Below, piece after piece: positions 48,364-58,538 of a stretch of 64,000 bases of DNA (positions are counted from its first letter, which is position 1; each line of letters begins with the position of its first letter). Origin of the DNA: Cyanophora paradoxa (taxonomy: Eukaryota; Glaucocystophyceae; Cyanophorales; Cyanophoraceae). The notes below the pieces were generated by a model. That model worked only from the letters and a program-made list of their open reading frames with translations, did no database searches and was not told where the DNA came from. The position numbers were made by a program, and so were the translations under genes. The stretch spans positions 356,191-420,190 of the forward strand of contig QPMI01000572.1 in assembly GCA_004431415.1 (NCBI GenBank), given 5' to 3'.

Positions 48364-48976
48364 CGCTGGTAGCCGCCAGGAAGATGCAAGCTGGAGAGCC
48401 GGATGTTCCGCGCCCAGCGCTGCTCTGAGAACTCAGGATCGGAATGGTGCTGAGCGCGCTCGCTTGCGTTTGCGTGTGAGGCGTGCGCGACAAGGTGTGC
48501 GACAAGCGCTGCCTTGCGCATGCCAGTAAGCACGAGCATGCATCCTTTCGAATTCGAGCACGCGTACGCTAACGTTAACCGACCCTGCATCTATGGCGTT
48601 GCGCAATTGCGCGCTTGTACCCGAGGCCAGTAGCTCCCCCAGCCGTCACGGCGTGGCCATGGGTACAAATCTAGAGTTGATTGCGACATCGGGTGGAGTG
48701 CACGTGTGCACGTGTTTGCGAACGCGCTCGAGGCGGCTCATATGCATGATCATGATCAGACCCAGCAACGAACGCGCGCACGACGCCGCCGGCGGCCCGC
48801 CGCGGCGCCGGATCCCAATCTATATCCGCCGCCGCGCGCGCCGGCGCCGCGCCTTGCGCGCGGGATTTCCAGGGGCACGGGCCGGCGCGGGCGCGGGCGA
48901 TATATATATAAACGGTCGACCACAAATCGAGTGCATGATGGATTCAGACAGAACACCTGGCAAGCAAGGAGGGGGC
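48364..48976. promoter_or_regulatory. Spacer between two minus-strand genes; ABC transporter 5' region
   Basis: About 613 bp between the stop of the PKD/REJ gene and the start of the ABC gene. It must hold the 3' UTR of the former and the promoter of the latter. It contains TGATCATGATCA near 48,745, GTGCACGTGTGCACGTG near 48,698 and a TATATATATA tract at about 48,900. The TATA-like tract is 540 bp from the ABC start, so its role is unclear. Confidence 0.45.
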
Positions 48977-51900
48977 TCAGAAGGCGGGGCGCGGGGGCGG
49001 GTAGGGCTCGGGGGAGGGCGTGTTGGGGAGGTCGGGGGCGCCGAAGGACATGGCGAGGGCGAACGAAGGCCCCCGGGCGGAGGGCAGCGGCTCGAGGTCG
49101 ACCACCGCCCCGTGGTCCCACTCCGCCCCCCCCAGCACCCGCCGGCCCCCCGGGGGCGGAGCCGCCCCCGCCGCCCCCGCCGCCGCGGGCGGGCCGGCAG
49201 CGCGGCCGCCGACTTGGGGACGCCGGCGCCGCGGACGGCCCAGAAGCGGGGCGAGGCGGCGTGGCTCGCCGGCGGCGCTGCTGCGGAAGCCGCGGCGGCC
49301 GCCGCGGCCTCGGCTCGGCGGCGGCGAGCTCGGGTGGGGCGCCCCCGCGTCCCCGCCTCCTCGTCGATGGCAGGCAGGCCCGCGGCGAGGCCGGCGCGCG
49401 CCCCGCCAGGAAGAGGCCGAGCCACGCGAGGGACTGCCCCAGCGAGCGCGCGCCCCGGTGGCCCTTGGTCGCCCCCGTCTCCCGCGTCCGCACCGAGGCG
49501 GCCGTCGTCAGCACCGTGACGCCCGTGCGCGGCGTGAGATCCGCCGGCTGGGGCAGCCCCGTGCGGGTGACGCCCATGAGGGGCCCCGCGCCCCGCGCCT
49601 CCGCCGCCGGCAGGCCGGCCGCCTCCTCGCCGCCGGCGTACCACGTGGCGAAGAGGACCGAGGCGTGTGCCCAGAGCGCGCAGAAGTGCGTCAACAGGCA
49701 CAGCTGCGCGGGGGTCGAATCAGCTCGGCTCAGCTGATCCTGAGCTTAGGGAAGGGAGGGCGGACGGAGAGGGAGAGGGCGAGGAGGCAGTTCATGGCGA
49801 AGGCTGTCTCCATGTGGCCGTACGCCGAGCCCGTCGGGCCGTCCACGCCCACCTGGCGGGCAGAGCGGCGTCAGGGGGGAGGGGAGGAGACGCGCGGGGG
49901 GTACAGGGCCCGCCTGCAGGACGAGGGCGCATATGGCCACCTCGCACGAGAGCGTGACGACCTGCCGGGCGGTGTTTGGGGGGGGGGGTACAGGAGGCGG
50001 GGCGATGGAGGGGTTACGAGCGCACGTGGACGAGGGCGAGGGGCCGGAAGCGGAGGGGGTTGGCGAAGAGGGTCCAGAGGAGGTGCAGGAGGGCGAGCAC
50101 GAGCACGAGCGCCGCCTGCGCACGAAGTCAGGGAGGGGTACGGGGCGGCAGGGGATGGGGGTACGCGACGGGCCTGGGTGGTGGGGCGCTCGGAGAGGAG
50201 GCCGAGGCAGAGGCAGGAGAGGGCCTGGCGGGTGGCGGCGACGCAGGCGGCGTAGGGGGCCGGGGGCACGGGGAGGGAGACGCGGCAGGAGCGCCATAGG
50301 GGCTTCAACGAGCCGTGGACGAAGTCCTGCACGAGGGGCGCCGCCCCCGCGAAGGACCAGGCGCGGCCCTCCGCAGGCACCCACTCCCCGCGCCGCAGCA
50401 GGGGGTCCAGCCTCGCCCGCGCCTGGGCGGGGCGCCTCAGCAAGGCGGAAGAAAGAAAGGAGTGCGGGAAGGGGCGCGCCCTGAAGACGAAGGAGGAGTA
50501 GCGGCGGGCCCAGCGGCGGAAGAAGCCGAGGAAGCCGGTCTCGCGGTCGACGAGGCGGCGGGGGACGCGCCGGCGCCGCGCCGCCTCGGCCAGGTCCGGC
50601 TCCTCCCACGCCGCCGCCTCCCGCGCCGCCCGCCGCTGGTACTTCTTCACCGCCCGCTGCGCCCGCCCCGGAACAGAACTAAGACTCGGATCTGTCAGAG
50701 CGGCATCGCTCGACTGGGAGGACCTGGCCCGGGGAGAGGTCGTCGTCGAGGTCGCCGGCGCGCCCCGCCTTGCGGCGCGCCCGCCCCAGCAGCCGGTCCA
50801 GCACGCGCCGCTTCTTCCGCCCCCGCCGCGGCTCCTGCGGGCGGGGATCAAATCTATCTGAAGGGAAGGGAAGGGAGGGGCGGGGCACCTTGCCCGGGGA
50901 GAGCGTGGGCATGCCGGCGTGGCGGAGGGTCGGGGAGGGCGAGGCCTCCCGCGGGATGGCGGCGGCGGGGCCGGCGAGCCCCCGCCGGGGGTCCCCAGGA
51001 AGGACCTGCGGCCCCGCCCCGCGTGAGCCAAGTCCGAGGACAAGCCAAGGCCAAGTCTGCTACAAGCTAAGGGGGCGCTAGCGCACGGGCTCTTCGCCGC
51101 GGACGGCGATCTCCTCGTCGATGTCGTCGGGCGGCTCCATCAGCCCCGCCGCCACCGCCGCCCGCCGCCACGCGTCGAACCCTGCCGCTCGGTTAGAGGG
51201 CTGCCTCCAGCCTTTCTAGCCTCTCTGGGAGGGCGGGGGCGGGGGCAGCGGCGGGTCGCAAGAAAGCACCCCAGGGGGGCTCGAGCCACAGGAAGTTGGC
51301 GTATCGCGAGGTGACGCGGTGGACGGCCGCCCAGAGGCCCGGAAGCGCGCCCGCGCAGAGCAGCACGAGGGCCGCGATGGCGCAGGGCCCCGCCGCCGAG
51401 CCGGCGGTCGTGTCCCGCGCCGCGTTCGCCGAGGAGAGGGCGAGAGGCGTAAAGAGGGCGAGGGCCGCCAGGAGCTCCGGGCCGGGGAAGGCGACCCGCT
51501 CCAGCAGGCGGAAGTTGCGCCGCCACATCAGCACCGAGAGCTGAGGGGGCGGGGGCGGATCGGGAAGGGGCGGAGGGGCGGGGTGGAAGGCGGGGGGGTA
51601 CGGCACCGCGAGGCTCATGTGGAGGAAGAAGACGCCGGCGGCGACGACGACGGCGTAGAAGAACGTTCCTGCGGGAGGAACGACCGTTCCCCGTTCGCCC
51701 CGATCGTGCGCGGCGGCGGCGCAGGGGGGGTGCGCGCGGGCGGACCGACGAAGACGTTGGCGGCGGAGTAGCGCGCGAGGGCGCGGGCGGTCGCGAGGCC
51801 GCCCGCGAAGGTGCCCTCCCCGGAGCGCTCGTCCAGCCTGCGCGGGCGGGGCGGCGTGAGGGGGGTACATCCAAGAGCGTGTGGGGGGTGCGGCGCACGA

Positions 51901-54900
51901 GGGGAAGCCGCCCTCGGAGGCGGTGGGGCCCCAGGGGGGGGAGAACTGAAGGTTCGTCCACGCGAGGGCCGCGGTGATGGGCTTGTAGTCCCGCGGCGCT
52001 GCGCCCCCCGGCCCGCTCGGGCCGCGGCCCGGGTACAAGAATGGCGCGGGAGGTACCGTGGGTCATGGAGCCGGAGAGGGAGAGGAACTGGGCGTGGTAC
52101 AGGATTCCCTGCAGGAGAGAGAGCGCGCGCGGGTTCGAATCCGTGCGGGAAAGAAAGAAGCCGAGGGCCAGAGTCGCGCACGAGGGTGTAGGAGGGGGAC
52201 CACCCCACGGAGGCGTAGGCGGGGAAGAGGGCCTGGGAAAACCCAGGGGTTCAAACGAAAGAACAGAGGGGCGACAGGGTAGGCGCTCGCTGGCTGGCTC
52301 GCCTGGAGGCCCCACATGATTGCGGTGGCGGCGACGGCGACGGCGAGGGCCGAGGCGACGGCGACGTTTAGGCGGTCCGCGGCCATCAGCGCCACCCGCC
52401 GCCTCCAGTCTGAGCGCGCCGGTCAGATCAGATCAGACTGCATCAGATCAGATCCGATCTGATCCAATCTGAGCGGCGCACTGGGGAGGACGCAGACGGC
52501 GCGGGAGACGTTGACGGAGGCCCCGTGCCAGTCCGTCGCCGTCAGCTGCTCAGATCAGATCAGATCAGACCAGATCAGATCGGAGCGGGGCGGGTCGGAC
52601 CGTGACGGTGTAGTTGCCGTCGCGGGTCGCCTCGAGGACGGCGACGTGCCGCTGCCCGCCCGTCCCCCGCGCCGCCTCGAGGCTCTCGTTCGGGGCGCGC
52701 GAGGCGAGCAGCGGCGTCTGCGGCGGCAGCGGCACCGCCTTGCCCCCGGGGAGCGTCACCGCGATCGGCGGCCGCGCGCTGGAGGAGACGTTCGAGGCGG
52801 AGGCGGCTGCCGCGGCGCCGGGGCTCCAGGATTCGAAGCGGAAGGCGTCCGCCGAGCCGCCCGAGAGGCGCCACTCGAGGCTCGGGTGCACCCCGAGGTT
52901 GCTCCTGCGGGCGGCTCGGCATGAAGGAAGGGCTCAGAGAGGCCGGGGAGCGCACCCGTCCTTGTTGGGGTCGAGGGCGCCGCCCCGGAGGACGATGGGG
53001 GCGAGGAGGGGGAAGTTCTGGCAGGGCGGGTCCGGGTCCGCCGCGATGTAGGGGGGGAAGTTCACTGCGCGCGCCGGTGGGCGGGGGGCGGCAAGGGGGG
53101 CGAGCGGGGGAGGGGCGGGGGGCTACCGCGCTGCACGGTGATGGTCTGCTCGGCCGAGCCGACGAAGCCGTCGTTGTCCTGGGGGTACAGGCGTCAGGTA
53201 GAGTAGCAGAGAGGGGAGCGGCCGGGCGCCCGGGCTCACAGTGATCGTGACTGTGATGCTGCGGGGCGGGGGGCGGGGACGGGAGTCAGAGCCCGCGGGT
53301 GCGGGAGGGGCACTCGGGGGGTACGACGTGCGCACAAAAAGGTGGAGTACAGGGTCGTGTCGCGGATGACGACGCGGGAGGAGTTGCCGAGGGGGTACAG
53401 GCTCAGGTCGGAGATGTAGGGGAGAGGCCGCCGGATCGTCTCGAGGTCGTACTCCGAGGAGGGGGCGCGGTACGTCCGGGACTGGTCGAGCGCGTACCCC
53501 GACCAGGCCCAGCGTGCGATGTACCCGTCCGGGTCGTAGGAGGGCCCCGCGTCGACGATGAAGGAGCCCTGCGTGTCCCACACGACGGCGCTCGGGCCCC
53601 CGGCGAAGGCCACAACGGGCACCGCGTTCGCTGCGGCGGGCAGCTCAGCCGGCGGCTCGGCTCGGCCCGGGCGAGGGCGGGGGCGGGGCGGGGCGGGGAG
53701 GCTCACCGGGGCGGGGCAGGAGGGAGGCGCGGGGAGGGCGGGACGATGGCCAGGCCCATGTCGAGCCCGGCGAGGGACCTGGGGGAGGCGGGCGGGCGGG
53801 CGGGCGGAGGGCGGGCGGGCGTCAGCGGGGCGCGCACGGCGGGGCGGGCGGAGGAGGCAAGGCGGCGCGCTCACACGGCGAGGGCGCCCTCCGTGGCGTT
53901 GTTCAGCTGAGCCTGCAGGGCCTCCCCCGCCACGCCCCCGAACAGCGGCGCCGCCTGCCCAAGCGTCGTCGTCGGCGTCGGCGTCGCCCGGGGCGTACGG
54001 CGGAGAGCCGCGGGGCCGCCCGCGCACCTGGAAGGAGGCGGCGAGGACGGACTGCGCCAGGCGCCGCCGCGTCGCCGTCGCCCCGCCCTCGTCCCGTTGC
54101 CCGACGACGACGCGGCGGTGCCGTTCCCGCCGCCGGCGCCGGCGCCGGCGCTGGGGAGGGCCGCGGCGCCGCCGCCGGCGCCGCCGGAGGCGGGGACTCC
54201 TCCGCGAGGCGAAGGTTCAGCACCTGCGCGGGGGGCGCCGGCGGCGCTCGGAGCGGAACGGGAGGAAGCAGGGGAGACGCGGCGGGGCGGCGCGCCTGCA
54301 GCGGGAGGAGCCCGAAGGGGCGCGCGAGGGCCGCCGTGAACGCCTCCCGCTGCGCGCCCCGCCGGCCGGCCGGTCCGCCCCTCAGCGACGGCGGAACGGG
54401 AGAGGAGGCGCGCGCGCGCACCGTGGGCCCCGGCGCGTTGATCGAGTTGACGGCCTGCGCGCCGGCGCTGAGCCGGGCCCGCCGGCGGGGGAGGATGGGG
54501 GGGCGGGACGGGGCGCATACCTGGGTCGCGTTCTCCAGCACCGAGAGCCGCACGCGCATCGAGACGACTGCGCCGACAGTTCAGCGGGCGGGCGGGCGGG
54601 CCGAAGCGAAGCGGATCGAATTCGGGCGGGGCGGGGCGGGGCGGGGCGGGGCGGGGCGGGGCGGGCGGACCCTGGTTGTAGCTGACGGTGAGGTTCATGC
54701 GAACCACTTTGACGAAGCGATCCGCGTCGGCGACGGTCAGCTTGAGCCAGTACCAGGCCGCCGTCGGCAGCGGCTCGAGCCGGCAGGTCGCCCTGTCCGT
54801 GTCCGCCAGGCGCAGCGGGGCGGTGCCGACGCCGGGCTCGAGCTCCCACTTGAACGACAGGTCGGCGAAGGACCCGTCGGGGTCGTAGGAGTCGGCGGCG

Positions 54901-55795
54901 GAGACGAAGAGCGGGCGGGTGCCGTCCGGCTCCTCTTTGATCGGGAGGGACACGGCGCCAGCCACGTACTCCTCGTAGTACTGCCCGGGGCTGTGAGCGC
55001 CGCGATGGGCGGGGCGGGGCGGGGCGCGTGCCGTGCCGATCTCCCGCGTCGTGATGGTGACCTGGCGCGTGCGGACGACCCGCGTGACGGCCATGCCGCG
55101 CGCCGCGCTGGGCGCCAGCGAGATGACCGGCTCGGGCGCTGCGCGCGCGCGTGCGGGCGCTCGGGACAGGGCGCCGGCGGATCCGGGGGCGGCCGGCGGC
55201 GCACGGGCGTTGAAGCGGAACTCGCGCTGCACGCAGACGCGGGTCCCGTCCACCATCTCCAGCGTCATGTTCGCGTACCCGTGCCTGGAGCCGCGCGTCG
55301 GCGGCGCTCGCAGGCGGGGCGGGGCGGGGCGGGGCGGGGCGGGCGGGGAGCGGGGCGGACCCGTAGACCCCCACGTCGAAGGTCTCGATGGTGAGGTTGC
55401 TGGGGTTGCGGCTGAAGAAGAAGGCTATCGTCTGCGTCCTGGAGGGCGTGATGAACTGTATGCGCTGCACCGCGGCGCCGACTTGCTGCCCCAGGAAGAG
55501 CAGCGTGATGCGGGTCCTCCCGTTGATGGTGGCGTTGTTGGGAGAGACCACGACGCGCCCCACGTCCGTGCAGAACGGCAGCGGCGTGGGCGTCGGCGAG
55601 GGCGCCGTGCTATTCGCCCCCGGGCCCGTACTGTTGGACGCCGCGGTGCTGTTGCTTGCGGGTGCGGGCGTGGGCGCTGCGGAGTGCGGTAAGTGGGCGG
55701 GCAGGGACGAGGTAAGCGTGTGGCGCACTTTGGGCCGCTGCGACCGAACAGCACAGGAACACGAGCGCCGCGGCCAGCGCGCGTGCGGGCGCCAT
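48977..55795 (-). CDS. PKD/REJ-type ectodomain plus multi-pass membrane protein (polycystin/TRP-like architecture)
   Basis: ATG at 55,795 opens a signal peptide (ALAAALVFLCCSVAAAQ). Exon 1 is 55,729-55,795, exon 2 is 55,361-55,676 and exon 3 is 55,205-55,284, joined in phase. The ectodomain has a Ser/Thr/Pro-Asn spacer, a beta domain (TDVGRVVVSPNNATINGRT, LLFLGQQVGAAV), then a PKD-like fold with SAADSYDPDGSFADLSFKW and a second with VDAGPSYDPDGYIARWAWSG. Between and after them are helical REJ-like stretches (GGVAGEALQAQLNNATEGAL). More beta exons follow (LGVHPSLEWRLSGGSADAF). From 52,390 on, membrane segments appear: VAVASALAVAVAATAIMWGL, FFYAVVVAAGVFFLHMSLA, LLAALALFTPLALSS, CAIAALVLLCAGALPGLWAA, ALVLVLALLHLLWTLFA, TLSCEVAICALVLQA and LTHFCALWAHASVLF. 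The end is GAVVDLEPLPSARGPSFALA and a Pro-rich tail, stop at 48,977. Likely a surface sensor, adhesion protein or channel; ion conduction is not shown by any motif I recognise. Confidence 0.75.
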
Positions 55796-57132
55796 CTCCG
55801 CTGTGTTTAGCTATGCTTTGCTATCCTAGTAATCCCGCGGCTCCATTAGTGTCGCCTGTCGTACTCGGCTCGAAAAAGAGTTTGGGGGTACGCGGACTCG
55901 CGTGAATTTGATCCGCCGCGATGGTCATGCGCAGCGCTCGCGCTAGCGCTGGCGCGGCCGCGGGCGCCGACACCGGCCAGCTGCGCGATGCAATGGCCAG
56001 ACGCACTACGTACGCGTACGAATATTAATGCAATATTGCAAGGGGGGAAGGGGCCCCCTTGCTACCCGTTCCCTTGCTTCAGCCAAAATTCTTCTATGAG
56101 GCCGTTTTCGAGGTCCAGTTTGCAACGCAGGAAAAAAATGAGTGGAAATTCGCTTGCAGCGACACGTGTTTGTCGCTGCGGCCGTCCATGCAAAAAGAGG
56201 TTTTTGAGGGCGAAGACCAGTTTTCCTCGACTTGACGCTTGCAAAAAATTGGAAACCAACTTGGCAACTTCTCTCTCATTCCGGTCTTCGAATTCCTTGC
56301 GCGATTCTGCATGGAACCAGTTCTCCCTATAGCTAGCTGTCTCCTCTAGATTTCGGCTAGCTCGTTGCGCGGTTCTGCATGGACTCGTTGGAGTTCTCCC
56401 TAGCTGTCTGATCTCACACCTTCCTCTTCCTCGCACTGCGATTGGCCCCCGCCACCTTCCTCACACCTCCCATCGATCTAGATTTCCACTTCCTCGCACT
56501 GCGCCGCGTACGCCGCACGGAACCACTTCTCCCTAGCTGTCTTGCTCGTTCTCCTCTAGATTTCCGCCGCGTACGCCGCACGGAACCACTTCTCCCCAGC
56601 TGTCTTGCTCGATCTCCTCTAGATTTCAACTTCCTCGCAGTGCGCCGCGTACGCCGCACGGTACCCGCTTTTCACTGCATCAAGCTTGCCAGTTGCACCG
56701 CAGCACGTGCACGTGTATCGACGCCCGCGCAGCCCCGGGCCCGTGAGCCGGAGTGTCCCGTACCGCGTAGCTTTTCCTCGCGATCCAGCCTCTGCTCGCA
56801 GCCGCACCGCTAGCGCTGCGCCGACGTCGTTGGCGCCCCGGCGGCTGTCCCTTCGCGCCGGGCGGTCCGGACCCTCGAGTGTCGCCTCGGCTCCGCGCGT
56901 AACCGCCTCGGGCCTCCGCCAATCTTGCAAGCTGACCAGCTCTTGCGAGCGCATCAGCGGCAAACCGAGCGCTCGAATTGCGAATAACAAAGAGGGGCGC
57001 GTGGGCAGCTGCAGCGCGTGAACAGCGAGCAAGCGAGATCATTGCGTGTGCGAGAATTCGGGCGTTAACTGAGCTTCGGAACTGAGCTTAAGCAAAAGAA
57101 AGCGCCTCAGCAACGAACAAGAGAAAGCTAAC
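55796..57132. promoter_or_regulatory. Divergent intergenic region with tandem repeats
   Basis: Lies between the PKD/REJ gene start (minus) and the zinc-finger ORF start (plus). The first 250 bp contain CGCTAGCGCTGGCG and TACGTACGCGTACG palindromes; the rest is dominated by the repeat family at 56,320-56,660. A minus-strand frame at 56,062-56,436 (NWFHAESRKEFEDRNEREVA) reads protein-like but has no clear start; I do not call it. Confidence 0.4.
56320..56660. repeat. Degenerate tandem repeat with TTCTCCCTAGCTGTC box
   Basis: The box TTCTCCC(T/C)(A)AGCTGTC recurs at about 56,321, 56,392, 56,526 and 56,590. CTCCTCTAGATTTC follows at about 56,340, 56,551 and 56,615. CGCCGCGTACGCCGCACGG precedes at 56,502, 56,565 and 56,643. 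Spacing is 63 and 78 bp in the better copies, the difference being a 15-bp AACTTCCTCGCAGTG insertion. On the minus strand it reads as Arg-rich repeats (RARQLGRSGSVRRTRR). Confidence 0.8.
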
Positions 57133-57408
57133 ATGCGACTAGGGCGCAAACCTGGTGCAGATCTAGAGCTGCCTGAAGGCATCGTTGAAGGCGTGAGCAT
57201 ACAGTTAGAGCGTTGCGGCACTGGGGCTTGCAACGGCGGGCTTTGCCTGCTTTGCCCAGCCGCGGCACGCAATCATTTCTGTAGGCGCGAAAATCTCTAC
57301 CGGCACGTCCGCAGTCATCAAAGCGGATTACGGGTGCGGCGTCCCAAGCAATGGGCCGGGGCAAAACGGTTTCTCATAAAGCGGCTTGCAGGGTCGTCCT
57401 CAACTTGA
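57133..57408 (+). CDS. Small zinc-finger-like ORF
   Basis: ATG at 57,133, 91 residues, no intron. It contains CNGGLCLLC, then HFCRRENLYRHVRSHQ, which has the core of a C2H2 finger (aromatic, Leu, His-x3-His) but with an expanded Cys part. It shares the helix sequence with the ORF at 39,611-40,315. It may be the N-terminal exon of a larger gene or a pseudogene fragment; the sequence after the stop is AT-rich and no further exon is evident. Confidence 0.4.
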   Translation: MRLGRKPGADLELPEGIVEGVSIQLERCGTGACNGGLCLLCPAAARNHFCRRENLYRHVRSHQSGLRVRRPKQWAGAKRFLIKRLAGSSST

Positions 57409-58538
57409 ACCAAACGTCTCCATTGGCGGGGTTCCTGGCTCTCGATTCTATTCTCAGGTGCATTATTGCTGGCCTTTCATTGAGGCTTTGATCGCAGCAT
57501 CTGCTTAATGGGCCTTTTCTATTTTTTTCAAACACATATACTCTGTGTGTACCTTTACACTTCAACCTGCCGCGCGCGCTGGGCCGGGGTCGATCTAGAT
57601 CTGCCCCAAGCATGTCCGTCCCACTACGACTCTTTCATTAGATCCAGATTCCCCCCTTGCACCCCCGGCGCGCCAAAACGCGGCCGGGCCACTATTATTG
57701 CAATGCAGATATAATGTTTCAGTCATGCAACGTTAACAAGAATATCGCGTTTACTACGCGCAAAATATTAATATCATCATATGCTACGATCTGACTAGCT
57801 ATAGGATGCGTAGCAGAGTGCGCACTGCGGATCCCGAAATGCAGTGGAAAAAGATTAAGTGCCGTGGCTATCATAGTACGGCACTCAGTGACTCAGACTC
57901 TGAAGAGGTGTAGGTAGCGTTAAATTACTGCTGGGCTAGCCGCTATGAAGAATGTCAATTTCAACGCCATCCCCTGAATCTAGGGGATCAAGATTTACAA
58001 TAATAATCGAATGCCAATCCGGCATCTAAATCTAGATCTAATGTCACAAGTTTAACTCTCGATGAGATTCGATCTCAATACATGAACACACTGTGACAAA
58101 TTAATTGCAGCGATGCACCGAGTGCAGCGAGCGTTTTGAAACTGATTGCGATAAGAGCGATCATGAAAACTCTACATTTGGGGCCCTAAGGGTCTTTCTA
58201 AACTTAGATCTAGGTGTTCATTTATATGATTTCACTTGAAACCCGAATAGGATTACATGAAATTAGAAGCCTACAGAGCGCTACAGCTAGTCTAGTATGC
58301 ATGTAGGGAACCCACAGAAAGGTAAAGTAATGGAAAGGTTTACAGAGAGGCCCGCTGGGAATATGGGTTCACGCGCGGCGGCGGCGCGGGCCCCCGGGTT
58401 TGATTTGGAGCCTCGGAGCCAACCTAAACGGAGAGGAGCTGCTCGCCGGCCTCGTCGAGATCCTCGCCGGGGGCGAAGACGCCCCGCCGCCTCGCCGCGG
58501 CGCCTGCGGGGAACCGAACGTTAAACGTTAACCCGGGG
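57409..58538. other. Intergenic, AT-rich, nothing recognised
   Basis: About 1.1 kb of AT-rich sequence between the zinc-finger ORF and the 3' end of the phosphodiesterase gene, with scattered TCTAGATCTA words (57,593, 58,028, 58,206). It presumably includes the phosphodiesterase 3' UTR. No gene is supported. Confidence 0.45.

Noticed and set aside
49020-50255. 411-codon plus-strand open frame opposite the PKD/REJ gene
   Set aside because: Arg/Gly/Pro-rich composition typical of an antisense shadow in GC-rich DNA. The minus strand codes membrane segments with good splice sites.
52125-52150. GGTTCGAATCC, a tRNA T-loop-like word (also near 14,399 and 61,480)
   Set aside because: No acceptor stem, D-arm or anticodon arm fits around any of them. 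The first is coding (FFLSRTDSNPRALS on the minus strand) and the others lie in introns.
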